From: Candidatus Methylopumilus universalis
Lineage (GTDB): Bacteria > Pseudomonadota > Gammaproteobacteria > Burkholderiales > Methylophilaceae
Assembly: GCF_006364435.1 (NCBI RefSeq)
Contig: NZ_CP040977.1
Location: 1,178,001 to 1,242,000 of the forward strand
DNA: 64,000 nt
Direction: 5' to 3'
Shown here: positions 23,943-33,326 of the stretch, piece by piece
Layout: every line of letters begins with the position of its first letter
Numbering within the stretch: the first letter of the stretch is position 1
Notes under the pieces: generated by a model
What the model was told of the DNA's origin: nothing
The model's database searches: none
Seen by the model: only the letters and a program-made list of their open reading frames with translations
Position numbers and translations under genes: made by a program

Positions 23943-25850
23943 ATGTCTTATACTAAAAATAGTCAAAATATTTATAAGTCGCGCTATTTATTTAAGCGAA
24001 GATTAGCGCTCCTTACAGCTTTGATATCCATTGCTTTTTTAGCTATCGCTGGGCGCTTTTTTTACCTTCAAATTTTTAAATATGATTTTTACAAAGGCTT
24101 ATCAGAAAATAATCGTATTGCTGTGATTCCAAATGTTCCAAATCGAGGACTGATACTCGATCGAAATGGTATTGTCATGGCAGACAACTATTTTGTTTAC
24201 AGTCTAGAAATTACGCCTTCTAAAGTCAGCAATCTCAACAAAACTATTGATAATTTAAAACCTATCGTCGAATTTAGTGCCGGTGATTTAAAACAATTCA
24301 AAAAAATTTTAAAAGAGAGTTCTTCTCTAGATAGTATTCCTATCAGAACGCATTTATCAGAAACTGAGGCGGCGAGATTTGCTGCAAATAAATTACAATT
24401 TGAAGGGGTAGAAATTAAATCCAGGTTGTTTAGGCGCTATCCTAAAGGAGCTTTTGCGTCCCATCTTATTGGTCATATTAATAGGATCAATGAAGAGGAT
24501 AAAGAGATCATTAAGAAATTAGGCTGGCAACAAAACTATAAAGGCACTGACTCTATAGGCAAGCTTGGTATTGAAAAATATTATGAAGCTAAACTTCATG
24601 GCACCACTGGATTCCAAGAAGTTGAAATTGATGCCAATGGAAATTCAATTCGTATTTTAAATAGCACACCTTCTATTGAGGGTGACGCCATTACATTATC
24701 GATCGATTCAAACTTACAAGAGATTGCTGAAAATGCATTTAATAAATACCGGGGTGCACTCGTCGCTTTAAATCCGAAGAATGGCGAAGTACTTGCATTT
24801 GTAAGTCGTCCTAATTTTGATCCCAATCAATTTGTAGGTGGTATTGATGTAGATGAATGGAAGGTACTGAATGAGTCATTAGACAAGCCTATGCTTAATC
24901 GTGCTATTAATGGTTTGTATCCTCCAGGGTCTACCATCAAACCTTTTGTCGCATTAGCTGCGTTAGAAAATGACATTCGTAAACCGCCTTTTAATATTAA
25001 CGACCCGGGCTTCTTTACACTGCCTAACTCTGGCCATACTTACAAAGACTGGAAACCTTACGGGCATGGCGTTGTGGATATGGTGATGGCAATTACTATC
25101 TCGTGCGATACATTTTTTTATGGGCTAGGTATCGAATTAGGTATTAAAAAATTATCTGAATTTCTATCGCGCTTTGGCTTTGGTGAGACTACCCACATTG
25201 ATATGTTTGGTGAAAATGCAGGCCTATTACCTTCACCTGAATGGAAACAAAAACGATATAAACAACCTTGGTATTTAGGTGAAACTGTCATTACCAGTAT
25301 TGGTCAAGGCTATACACTCGTCACTCCTATGCAGCTCGCTCAGGCAGTGGCAACAATCGCTAACGGCGGATTGATGATCCAGCCAAGGCTTATCCAATCG
25401 ATAAAAAATAATCAAACTGGCAAAATAGAAACGTTTAAAAATAAAATTATTCGAGAGCTACATTTCAAGCCTGAGAATTTAGCGCTCGTTAAAGAAGGTA
25501 TGATGAATGTAACAGAGCCCGGCGGAACTGCTGCAAGCGTGGGTGCTGGTGCGTCATATAAAATGGCAGCTAAAACAGGAACCGCCCAAGTGGTTGAGAT
25601 GAAGCGAAATCAAAAATATGATCCTAATCGCATGAATGAAAGACATAGAGACCATGCACTTTTTATTGCTTATGCGCCTGCAGAAGATCCTACAATTGCA
25701 GTTGCAATTATTGTTGAAAATGGTGGCCATGGTGGATCAACAGCGGGACCAATTGCAAGAAAACTGATGGATTATTATTTGCTTAAAAAAATAACTGTAA
25801 GCAAAGAAAATAATAAAGCAGCCTCACTTGAATCTGAATATCATGATTAA
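23943..25850 (+). CDS. mrdA: penicillin-binding protein 2 (elongasome transpeptidase)
   Basis: Class B PBP that cross-links peptidoglycan during lateral growth as partner of RodA. It has an N-terminal membrane anchor (about residues 20-42) and the pedestal domain with NRGLILDRNGIVMADN. The transpeptidase domain shows nucleophile Ser330 with Lys333 in PPGSTIKPF, the SCD of TISCDTFFYGLG and KTGTAQ from about residue 544. The 635-residue length is usual. It is flanked by mreD and rodA. Confidence 0.97.
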   Translation: MSYTKNSQNIYKSRYLFKRRLALLTALISIAFLAIAGRFFYLQIFKYDFYKGLSENNRIAVIPNVPNRGLILDRNGIVMADNYFVYSLEITPSKVSNLNKTIDNLKPIVEFSAGDLKQFKKILKESSSLDSIPIRTHLSETEAARFAANKLQFEGVEIKSRLFRRYPKGAFASHLIGHINRINEEDKEIIKKLGWQQNYKGTDSIGKLGIEKYYEAKLHGTTGFQEVEIDANGNSIRILNSTPSIEGDAITLSIDSNLQEIAENAFNKYRGALVALNPKNGEVLAFVSRPNFDPNQFVGGIDVDEWKVLNESLDKPMLNRAINGLYPPGSTIKPFVALAALENDIRKPPFNINDPGFFTLPNSGHTYKDWKPYGHGVVDMVMAITISCDTFFYGLGIELGIKKLSEFLSRFGFGETTHIDMFGENAGLLPSPEWKQKRYKQPWYLGETVITSIGQGYTLVTPMQLAQAVATIANGGLMIQPRLIQSIKNNQTGKIETFKNKIIRELHFKPENLALVKEGMMNVTEPGGTAASVGAGASYKMAAKTGTAQVVEMKRNQKYDPNRMNERHRDHALFIAYAPAEDPTIAVAIIVENGGHGGSTAGPIARKLMDYYLLKKITVSKENNKAASLESEYHD

Positions 25851-25862
25851 AATAAGATCACT

Positions 25863-26960
25863 ATGTTAGAACGTTTACTTCTCCGACTACAAAAAAATAT
25901 TGACTCTACTTTAATGGTCTTTATTAGCTCAGCCTTAGTGGTTGGTCTTTTTACGCTTTACAGCGCTTCAGGGCGAAATATTATCTTGGTGCTTAATCAG
26001 CTTTTTTATATTGGGCTGGGTTTTATATTGCTTTGGGTCACAGCGAAGATACATCCTAAATATTTTCAGAAATTAGCACTGCCTATTTATATCGCAGGTT
26101 TGTTGCTTCTTTTTGGTGTCATGTTTTTTGGACAATCGAGTCATGGTGCTAAACGCTGGTTAAATTTAGGGTTATTTAAAATGCAGCCCTCTGAAATTAT
26201 GCGTATTGCTGTGCCTATTGCCATGGCTTGGTATCTTTCTAAAAGAGAAAATAAACGGCACGCGATCGATTATGTCATTGCCTCACTTTTTTTTATTTTG
26301 CCCGTCATCCTTATTATCAATCAGCCTGATTTGGGCACAGGACTCTTAATTGCCGCGTCAGGTTTTTATATTCTTTTTTTAGCCGGCCTAAATTGGAAAT
26401 TTATTGTAGGAGGTGGCATCGGTCTTTTTTCTTTAACACCTTTTATTTGGACTCATTTACATGATTACCAGAAAAATCGAGTGCTCATTTTATTAGATCC
26501 AAGCCAAGATCCATTGGGGTCTGGCTATCACACAATTCAATCTTCTATTGCCATGGGGTCAGGAGGACTGATTGGTAAAGGCTGGCTTAATGGTTCACAA
26601 GGTCAACTTGATTTCTTACCCGAACGAACCACCGATTTTATTTTTGCAATCTTTAGTGAAGAATTTGGTCTTTTGGGCAACTTATTACTTTTAGGTCTTT
26701 ATGGGCTCATTATTGGTCGGAGCCTCATGATAGCCTCACAGGCCAAAAATACATTTACACGACTTCTAGCCGCCAACATTGGGCTTACTTTCTTTACATA
26801 TATCTTTATCAATATTGCGATGGTAAGTGGCATCATGCCCGTGGTGGGCGTACCTTTGCCTCTCATTAGTTTTGGCGGCACATCTATGACGATTATTTTA
26901 ATTAGCTTTGGTATATTAATGAGTGTGCATTCACATAAAGAACTTGTAGGGTCATCTTAA
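25863..26960 (+). CDS. rodA: rod shape-determining protein RodA (SEDS glycosyltransferase)
   Basis: SEDS-family peptidoglycan polymerase that works with PBP2. The 365-residue protein has about ten membrane spans. Family motifs include HGAKRWLNLG, FKMQPSEIMRIAVP, NQPDLGTGLLI, QLDFLPERTTDFIFAIFSEEFG (catalytic loop region) and the C-terminal PVVGVPLPLISFGGTSM. The last base of its stop codon is the A of the rlpA ATG. Confidence 0.97.
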   Translation: MLERLLLRLQKNIDSTLMVFISSALVVGLFTLYSASGRNIILVLNQLFYIGLGFILLWVTAKIHPKYFQKLALPIYIAGLLLLFGVMFFGQSSHGAKRWLNLGLFKMQPSEIMRIAVPIAMAWYLSKRENKRHAIDYVIASLFFILPVILIINQPDLGTGLLIAASGFYILFLAGLNWKFIVGGGIGLFSLTPFIWTHLHDYQKNRVLILLDPSQDPLGSGYHTIQSSIAMGSGGLIGKGWLNGSQGQLDFLPERTTDFIFAIFSEEFGLLGNLLLLGLYGLIIGRSLMIASQAKNTFTRLLAANIGLTFFTYIFINIAMVSGIMPVVGVPLPLISFGGTSMTIILISFGILMSVHSHKELVGSS

Positions 26961-27865
26961 TGTTTAGAGTCTATTTTCTTGGTTTTCTCCTCCTCTCTCT
27001 CTTAACAGGTTGTGCAAGCGTTCCTTCTTTCAAGAATGATTCTCTGCCTGTGCCTTTAAAAAAAGGTGGTGGCTATTACCTCGATGATGGTCCAGGTGAT
27101 AATCCTCCTGGAGATATTGATGCAATTCCTGATGCAGCACCAAAAGTAGAGCCCTTTCATGGGCGCGCGAATCAACCTTATATTGCACTCGATGCCAAGT
27201 ATGTCCCGATGACTTCTTTCTACCCATATAAAGAGCAGGGTGTCGCTTCTTGGTACGGTAAGCGCTATCACGGCAAAAAAACATCGATCGGTGAAGTCTA
27301 TGACATGTATGGCATGACGGGCGCCCACACTACACTTCCTATTCCATGTTATGTGCGAGTCACAAATACTGAAAATAATAAAAGCGTGATTGTCAGAATT
27401 AATGATCGCGGTCCATTTAAAAAAAATCGTGTCATCGATTTATCATTTGCCGCAGCTTACAAATTACGATTGTCTGACAAAGGTAGTGGTCCTGTAGAAG
27501 TGGAACTTATTGACCCAAGACAATTTAATGCGCTCAAAAAAACGTCTGATCTCGTTAATGAAAAAATAAAAGAAAAAGATGTGGTAGCGCCTCAAACAAA
27601 GCTAGCTGATGTTCCAATTTCAGATGAACCGCTTTATATTCAAGCAGGGGCTTTTAAAAATGAAAAAAATGCAGACCTTTTATTAAAACAACTGTCAGAT
27701 ATGGGGCTAGAAAATACACCGCCATTTAAAAAACAATTTTCAGAAGATTTATTTCATGTAGTCATTGGGCCTTTTACTTCGAAAGATGAAGCAAATAACA
27801 TCGCAAATCTTATTAAAGCAAAAATAAAAATTAGTATTTTTGTAGTAACTAAAGAAAAGAATTAA
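26960..27865 (+). CDS. rlpA: RlpA-family septal ring lipoprotein with SPOR domain
   Basis: Outer-membrane lipoprotein of the RlpA family; in some bacteria it is a lytic transglycosylase acting on glycan strands lacking peptides. The signal peptide ends at the lipobox LLTGC (Cys19 or so). A double-psi beta-barrel follows, with QGVASWYGKRYHGKKTSIGEVYD and VRINDRGPFKKNRVIDLSFAAA, which includes the usual catalytic Asp region. The C-terminal SPOR domain (LYIQAGAFKNEKNADLLL) binds denuded septal peptidoglycan. The common next gene dacA is missing here; DUF493 follows directly. Confidence 0.94.
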   Translation: MFRVYFLGFLLLSLLTGCASVPSFKNDSLPVPLKKGGGYYLDDGPGDNPPGDIDAIPDAAPKVEPFHGRANQPYIALDAKYVPMTSFYPYKEQGVASWYGKRYHGKKTSIGEVYDMYGMTGAHTTLPIPCYVRVTNTENNKSVIVRINDRGPFKKNRVIDLSFAAAYKLRLSDKGSGPVEVELIDPRQFNALKKTSDLVNEKIKEKDVVAPQTKLADVPISDEPLYIQAGAFKNEKNADLLLKQLSDMGLENTPPFKKQFSEDLFHVVIGPFTSKDEANNIANLIKAKIKISIFVVTKEKN

Positions 27866-28144
27866 ATGTCCGATAATCATATGCCACCAGAAACCCTGAT
27901 TGAGTTTCCATGTCATTTCCCGATTAAAGTGATGGGAGAAGTCCATGATGAATTTACATCTACGGTCATTGAAATCATTAAACAAAAAAATGGTAGCTTT
28001 GATCCGAGCACAATCGAGATGAAAGGAAGTAGTGAAGGTCGTTATATCAGTCTTACATGCTTTGTTTATGTTACAAACAAGCCGGAATTAGATGACATCT
28101 ACCGATCACTTTCAACGCACCCAATGATTAAAGTCGTTCTCTAG
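27866..28144 (+). CDS. ybeD: DUF493 (YbeD-like) protein
   Basis: A 92-residue ACT-like small protein of the DUF493 family, of unknown biochemical role, nearly always encoded just before lipB in proteobacteria. Recognisable segments are LIEFPCHFPIKVMG, SSEGRYISLTCFVYVTNKPELDDIYRSLS and the terminal HPMIKVVL. It starts on the base after the rlpA stop and lies 4 bp before lipB. A regulatory role in lipoate metabolism has been supposed from the linkage only. Confidence 0.88.
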   Translation: MSDNHMPPETLIEFPCHFPIKVMGEVHDEFTSTVIEIIKQKNGSFDPSTIEMKGSSEGRYISLTCFVYVTNKPELDDIYRSLSTHPMIKVVL

Positions 28145-28148
28145 ATTT

Positions 28149-28763
28149 ATGTCGATCAATGTGAAATATCTTGGTGTCACACCTTATGAATCTACTTGGA
28201 ATAAAATGAAAATGTTTACTTCCAACAGAGTTGATTCCACGCAAGATGAAATATGGATTACGGAACATGAGGCTATTTATACATTGGGTTTAAATCGAAA
28301 AGATTTTAAAAAGCCTTTAAGAACTGATATTTCAGTTCTTCCTGTTGATCGAGGTGGAAAAATTACGTATCACGGCCGAGGTCAGCTCATCATTTATCCA
28401 CTTATCGATCTTAAGCGCTATCAACTCACCATTAGATCTTTTGTGACTTTAATCGAAAAAAGTATTGTGAGTTTTTTATCCCGTCGTGATATCAAAGCCA
28501 ATGCTAAAATAGAAGCCCCTGGAGTCTATATTGAACATAAAAAAATTGCTTCATTAGGATTGCGTATCAAAAATCATGCTTCATATCATGGTTTAAGCAT
28601 GAATATTGATATGGATTTGTCTCCTTTTGAAGCGATTGATCCCTGTGGCTTTAAAAACTTACAAATGACACAATTAAAAACATTTACAAATGATGTATCG
28701 ATTGAAGCTATAGGCTTTGAAATTGCGAACGATATTAAACATCAGCTACTCAATTTAAAATGA
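28149..28763 (+). CDS. lipB: lipoyl(octanoyl) transferase
   Basis: LipB transfers octanoyl from acyl carrier protein to lipoyl domains. The 204-residue protein contains [22 protein letters not shown], the catalytic Lys in [20 protein letters not shown] and the catalytic Cys in AIDPCGFKN. The stop overlaps the lipA start by 4 bp. The substrates would be pyruvate or 2-oxoglutarate dehydrogenase and the glycine cleavage H protein, none of which lie in this window. Confidence 0.95.
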   Translation: MSINVKYLGVTPYESTWNKMKMFTSNRVDSTQDEIWITEHEAIYTLGLNRKDFKKPLRTDISVLPVDRGGKITYHGRGQLIIYPLIDLKRYQLTIRSFVTLIEKSIVSFLSRRDIKANAKIEAPGVYIEHKKIASLGLRIKNHASYHGLSMNIDMDLSPFEAIDPCGFKNLQMTQLKTFTNDVSIEAIGFEIANDIKHQLLNLK

Positions 28764-29713
28764 TAAAACCTAATATTTCAAAACCTATAGGTGTCAAAGA
28801 AATTAATTTTGAGAAAACTTCTAAGATTCCTATCAAAATTATTGAAGCGCCTATCAAAGCCAAACCGCATTGGATCAAAATGCAGCTACCTCAAAGCCAG
28901 CGATTTAATGAAATTAAGTCAATTTTAAGAAAAAATAATCTTCATAGCGTTTGTGAAGAAGCCAGTTGCCCCAATATCGGCGAATGCTTTAGTCAAGGTA
29001 CTGCTACATTTATGATTCTTGGTGATCTTTGCACAAGACGCTGCCCATTTTGTGATGTTGGCCATGGCAGACCTTTGCCCCCTGATGCAGATGAACCCAA
29101 AAAATTAGCCCAAACTATTCTCGAGCTTAATTTAAAATACGTTGTGATTACAAGTGTAGATCGAGATGATCTGCGCGATGGCGGCGCTCAACACTTTGTC
29201 GATTGTATTAAAGAGATTCGCAGCACTTCACCCAATACTAAAATCGAAATTTTAGTGCCGGACTTTAGAGGTCGCCTTGATAAAGCGCTCGATATTTTAA
29301 GCTTGATGCCACCTGATGTTTTTAATCACAACCTTGAGACCATTCCACGACTTTATAAAAAAGCACGTCCAGGTTCAGACTATCAGCACTCACTGAATTT
29401 ACTATTAAATTTTAAATTGAAGTTTCCCGATATCCCGACGAAGTCAGGACTTATGCTGGGACTGGGTGAAACAAATAGTGAAATCATTGAAGTGATGAAA
29501 GATTTAAGATCGCACAAAGTTGAAATGCTGACCCTTGGACAATATTTACAGCCAAGCGCTCACCATCTTCCTGTGGATCGTTACGTGGATCCAAAAGAAT
29601 TTGATGCTTTAAAAGAAGAAGCAGAACAGTTGTTATTTTCATCAATAGCGAGTGCGCCCATGGTTAGAAGTAGTTATCACGCAGATATTCAAGCGCATGA
29701 GGCTCAAAACTAA
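28760..29713 (+). CDS. lipA: lipoyl synthase
   Basis: Radical-SAM enzyme that inserts two sulfurs into the octanoyl chain. The 317 residues contain the auxiliary cluster [12 protein letters not shown], the radical-SAM [10 protein letters not shown] (CxxxCxxC) and the C-terminal [10 protein letters not shown] with the serine ligand of the auxiliary cluster. It is complete and in the standard lipB-lipA pair. Confidence 0.97.
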   Translation: MIKPNISKPIGVKEINFEKTSKIPIKIIEAPIKAKPHWIKMQLPQSQRFNEIKSILRKNNLHSVCEEASCPNIGECFSQGTATFMILGDLCTRRCPFCDVGHGRPLPPDADEPKKLAQTILELNLKYVVITSVDRDDLRDGGAQHFVDCIKEIRSTSPNTKIEILVPDFRGRLDKALDILSLMPPDVFNHNLETIPRLYKKARPGSDYQHSLNLLLNFKLKFPDIPTKSGLMLGLGETNSEIIEVMKDLRSHKVEMLTLGQYLQPSAHHLPVDRYVDPKEFDALKEEAEQLLFSSIASAPMVRSSYHADIQAHEAQN

Positions 29714-31009
29714 ATGGTTCCTCATTTAAAAACTGCTCTCACAGGGCCACTTCTTTCATTAGAAAAACATCTCATTCATGAAATGGCAAATATTGAACAT
29801 TGGTTTCGCATTCAATGGCTAGAGCATGCAGCTCCCTTTTACGCATCTGTTGATTTAAGAAATGCAGGATTTAAACTAGCGCCGGTTGACACTAACCTTT
29901 TCCCAGGAGGATTTAATAATTTAAATCCAGACTTTTTATCACTTTCTGTTCAGGCGGCTATGGTGGCAGTTGAAAAAGTTTGTCCTGAAGCGCATCGCCT
30001 TTTAATTATTCCTGAAAATCACACACGAAATATTTATTACTTGAAAAATTTATTTGAATTACAAAATATATTAAGAAAATCAGGTCTAGAAGTTCGCATT
30101 GGTAGTGTAGATACAAGCATTTCTGAACCTACAACCATTGCAGTTGAAAATAATAAGTCTTTACTTATAGAGCCTTTAAAGCGCATCAAAAATAGGTTAG
30201 TACTTGAAAACAAGACACTCGGTAATTTTGATGCATGCGCCATATTATTAAATAATGATTTATCGGCTGGCATTCCTGATATCTTAAAAAATATTGAGCA
30301 AAATTTAATACCCCCTCTTCATGCAGGATGGGCATCACGGAGAAAATCGCAACACTTTAAAGCTTACGACGATGTCGTGAAATCATTCGCTGAATTTATT
30401 AAAGTAGATCCCTGGCTTATAAACCCTTATTTCGATCATGCAACTGGTATTGATTTTCATGCAAGACAAGGCGAAGATGAACTTGCGACAAAAGTAGAGC
30501 AAATCTTAAATAAGATTCAATCAAAATATAAAGAATATAAAATTGAGCATGAACCCTTTGTGATTGTTAAAGCAGATGCTGGAACTTATGGTATGGGCAT
30601 TATGACAGTGAAACATGGTGACGAATTAAGAAATTTAAATCGAAAATCGCGAAATAAAATGTCTGTTGTAAAAGAGGGCTTGGAAGTTTCAGAAGTGATT
30701 ATTCAAGAAGGCGTCTATTCTGAAGAATGTATTAACGAAGCAGTCGCAGAGCCTGTCGTTTATATGATAGATCATTTTGTTATTGGTGGTTTTTATCGTG
30801 TGCACACCACACGTGGTAAAGATGAAAATCTTAATGCGCCTGGTATGCATTTTGTACCTTTAGCCTTCGAAACTTCTTGCTCGACACCTGAGATAGATGA
30901 GTCGCCACTTTCAACGCCCAATCGATTCTATGCTTATGGCGTAATCGCAAGATTAGCACTTCTTGCAGCATCCATTGAACTCGAAACGCATGATCCAATG
31001 AATCAATAA
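29714..31009 (+). CDS. gshA: glutamate-cysteine ligase, proteobacterial ATP-grasp-like type
   Basis: First enzyme of glutathione synthesis. This 431-residue protein is not the E. coli type GshA but the form found in many Beta- and Gammaproteobacteria. Recognisable parts are FYASVDLRNAGFKLAPVDTNLFPGGFNNL at about residues 43-71, IPENHTRNIYYL, VIVKADAGTYGMGIMTV (nucleotide-binding) and GGFYRVHTTRGKDENLNAPG. It lies 2 bp before gshB, and the pair forms a glutathione operon. Glutathione matters for formaldehyde handling in methylotrophs, which is an inference from lineage. Confidence 0.93.
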   Translation: MVPHLKTALTGPLLSLEKHLIHEMANIEHWFRIQWLEHAAPFYASVDLRNAGFKLAPVDTNLFPGGFNNLNPDFLSLSVQAAMVAVEKVCPEAHRLLIIPENHTRNIYYLKNLFELQNILRKSGLEVRIGSVDTSISEPTTIAVENNKSLLIEPLKRIKNRLVLENKTLGNFDACAILLNNDLSAGIPDILKNIEQNLIPPLHAGWASRRKSQHFKAYDDVVKSFAEFIKVDPWLINPYFDHATGIDFHARQGEDELATKVEQILNKIQSKYKEYKIEHEPFVIVKADAGTYGMGIMTVKHGDELRNLNRKSRNKMSVVKEGLEVSEVIIQEGVYSEECINEAVAEPVVYMIDHFVIGGFYRVHTTRGKDENLNAPGMHFVPLAFETSCSTPEIDESPLSTPNRFYAYGVIARLALLAASIELETHDPMNQ

Positions 31010-31011
31010 TT

Positions 31012-31932
31012 ATGCCTATTCTCTTTATAATCGACCCGCCTCATTCCTTACATTTAAAAAAGGATTCGACCTTTGCCTTAATGAAAGAGGCCATTAAACA
31101 AAATCATGAAGTTTATTTTTGTTTGCAACATGACTTATATATAGATGCCAACCAATTGTTTTGTAGAACGCATCGTTTTGAAGTAAATATTTTTCCGAAT
31201 CATGCAAAAACTTATGAAACATATCCTATTTCATTTTTTAATGCGCTCTTTATGAGAAAAGATCCGCCAGTTGACCAAGCTTATCTTCATACGACTTTCT
31301 TATTAGATATTGCCGAAAAATCAAATGTGAAAGTATTTAATAAACCTTCTTCTATCAGAAGTTGGAATGAAAAAATATCTATACTTCAGTTTGACGAGCT
31401 CATACCTAAAACTTTAGTCACAGCCAATCCAGAAATTGTGAAACAATTTTTTAAAGATCATGGCGACATCATTTTGAAGCCACTTGATGGTATGGGCGGA
31501 AAAAATATTTTCCGCGTCAGTGAATTTGAAAAAAATCTTAATGTAATTTTAGAGATTATGACCAATCATGGCCATCAAATGATAATGGCCCAGCAATATA
31601 TTCCAGAAATTAAATTAGGTGATAAACGTATTATTATTATTGAAGGAAAACCTTTTCCCTATGCGTTGGCTCGCATTCCCATGGAGGGCGAAACGCGGGG
31701 CAATTTGGCATCAGGGGGCCAAGGTGTCGCACAGGCTCTGGCAGAAAGAGATATGGAAATTGCTTCGATCGTAGGCAAAAAGCTATTGAGTGAAGGTCTT
31801 CATTTTGTAGGCATTGATGTCATTGGTAATTTTTTAACAGAAATTAATGTGACAAGCCCAACCGGTATCGTTGAACTTTTTGAACAGACAAAGCAAAATC
31901 CTGCAGAACTTATTATCAATGCGCTTCATTAA
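31012..31932 (+). CDS. gshB: glutathione synthetase
   Basis: GshB adds glycine to gamma-glutamylcysteine. The 306-residue ATP-grasp protein starts ILFIIDPPHSLHLKKDSTFALM, and shows MRKDPPVDQAYLHTTFLLD, ILKPLDGMGGKNIFRV (ATP loop), GDKRIIIIEGKPFPYALARIP and NVTSPTGIVEL. The apbE start codon lies 14 bp inside its 3' end, in another frame. Confidence 0.96.
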   Translation: MPILFIIDPPHSLHLKKDSTFALMKEAIKQNHEVYFCLQHDLYIDANQLFCRTHRFEVNIFPNHAKTYETYPISFFNALFMRKDPPVDQAYLHTTFLLDIAEKSNVKVFNKPSSIRSWNEKISILQFDELIPKTLVTANPEIVKQFFKDHGDIILKPLDGMGGKNIFRVSEFEKNLNVILEIMTNHGHQMIMAQQYIPEIKLGDKRIIIIEGKPFPYALARIPMEGETRGNLASGGQGVAQALAERDMEIASIVGKKLLSEGLHFVGIDVIGNFLTEINVTSPTGIVELFEQTKQNPAELIINALH

Positions 31933-32968
31933 GTTTTTTTTTATTCTTGTAGGTTTTTCTTTTCTTCAGTCTTGCTCTCAACCCTCCTTATACCAATCTA
32001 AGCATTATGTATTTGGAACTATTGTAGACATTTCTATTTACGGTGAAAAAGAAGAGAAAGCAGAAGAGGCCGCCAAACTAGTTCTAGAAGAATTTACAAG
32101 ACTTCATAACTCTCTTCATGCTTGGAAAAAAAGTGATCTTACCGATCTCAATGAATCTATTTCAAAAAATAAGTCTTATAGAAACGCCTCTTCAGAACTT
32201 ATTGAGATTATAAAAAATGCGAGAGAGCTCGAAGTCACTTCTAATCATCTCTTTAATCCAGCAATAGGCGAACTCATCAATTATTGGGGATTTCATCAGG
32301 ATGAATTTACTCCAATCTATCCAAATGAATCAAAAATAAAAAGTCTCGTTGAAAGAAGTCCTTCTCTAAGCCAGCTTCACATTTCAGGCACAACTATCAA
32401 GAGCTCAAATTCTTACGTCAAAATTGATCTCGGTGGATATGCAAAAGGTTATGCGCTTGATCGTGCAAGTAAAATTATCCGTGAGCATCATATTAAAAAC
32501 GCACTTATCAATATTGGTGGGAATATTATGGCAATTGGTCAACATGGCAGTAAACCGTGGCGTGTTGGCATACAAGATCCTAGAGGAGCACAAGCGATAG
32601 CAAAAGTTGATTTGCCAGACGGATGGGCTATTGGGACATCAGGCGACTATCAAAGATATTTTATAAATGATGGGAAGCGCTATTGCCATCTTATTAACCC
32701 CTTGACAGGATATCCAGTCGAAGGCATCTATTCTGTAACTGTGCTGATCGAGCCGTCACAAAGTGCCGGAACTTTATCCGACGTTTTATCTAAGCCGCTT
32801 TTTATCAGCAAGAAAGAAAATAGAAGGGATATGGCAAAAAAACTTGGGATCTATCACTACTTAATTATTGAAGAAAAACACATATCGATGACTAAAACAA
32901 TGGCAGATAAAATTCAATTTTTAAATCCCCTTACCCAAAAGAATAATCAAATTGAAATTACCCTCTAA
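31919..32968 (+). CDS. apbE: FAD:protein FMN transferase (ApbE), lipoprotein
   Basis: ApbE attaches FMN covalently to Ser/Thr of target proteins exported across the inner membrane. The ATG at 31919 gives MRFIKFFFILVGFSFLQSC, a lipoprotein signal with Cys at residue 19. An upstream in-frame ATG at 31871 would spoil it. The catalytic domain shows FGTIVDISIYG, LGGYAKGYALDRA, INIGGNIMAIG, WRVGIQDPR and ATSGDY-like IGTSGDYQRYF with HLINPLTGYPV. The length of 349 residues is typical. It overlaps gshB by 14 bp and the NusG_II gene by 17 bp. No flavinylation substrate is seen next to it. Confidence 0.92.
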   Translation: MRFIKFFFILVGFSFLQSCSQPSLYQSKHYVFGTIVDISIYGEKEEKAEEAAKLVLEEFTRLHNSLHAWKKSDLTDLNESISKNKSYRNASSELIEIIKNARELEVTSNHLFNPAIGELINYWGFHQDEFTPIYPNESKIKSLVERSPSLSQLHISGTTIKSSNSYVKIDLGGYAKGYALDRASKIIREHHIKNALINIGGNIMAIGQHGSKPWRVGIQDPRGAQAIAKVDLPDGWAIGTSGDYQRYFINDGKRYCHLINPLTGYPVEGIYSVTVLIEPSQSAGTLSDVLSKPLFISKKENRRDMAKKLGIYHYLIIEEKHISMTKTMADKIQFLNPLTQKNNQIEITL

Positions 32969-33326
32969 ATTTTTTCTTGGTGACAGCCTTATTGTATTGG
33001 TAAGTCTTATCTTTATAATTTTCGCTTTTAAGACTTTCTGGCATTTTGAAACAGGGAGTGTCGTTCAAGTAAATTTTCAAGGAAAAACATATGGAAACTT
33101 TAGTCTATTTCAAGATAAAAAAATTAGCCTGATTGGCCATGAGGGTGAAAGTATAATTGAAATTAAAAATGGTCGGGCTCGTTTTAAATCGGCTCCATGT
33201 AAAAATCAATATTGTATTCAACAAGGCTGGATTAGTTTCACAGGGCAAATGTTGATTTGTATTCCTAATGAAGTGAGCATTGAAATTTTAGGTAAAACGA
33301 AAGCTTATGACTCGCTCAATTATTAA
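32952..33326 (+). CDS. NusG domain II (NusG_II)-containing membrane-anchored protein
   Basis: A 124-residue protein with one N-terminal transmembrane segment (about residues 9-30) and a periplasmic beta-rich domain. The segment SAPCKNQYCIQQGWISF, a second Cys-containing LICIPNEVSIEI strand and GQMLI match the NusG_II family, which is usually found beside ApbE and Gx transporters rather than in transcription. Its biochemical role is unknown. The conserved cysteines (CxxxxC plus LIC) could bind a metal or form a disulfide, which is a guess. It overlaps apbE by 17 bp and the next gene by 20 bp. Confidence 0.82.
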   Translation: MKLPSKFFLGDSLIVLVSLIFIIFAFKTFWHFETGSVVQVNFQGKTYGNFSLFQDKKISLIGHEGESIIEIKNGRARFKSAPCKNQYCIQQGWISFTGQMLICIPNEVSIEILGKTKAYDSLNY

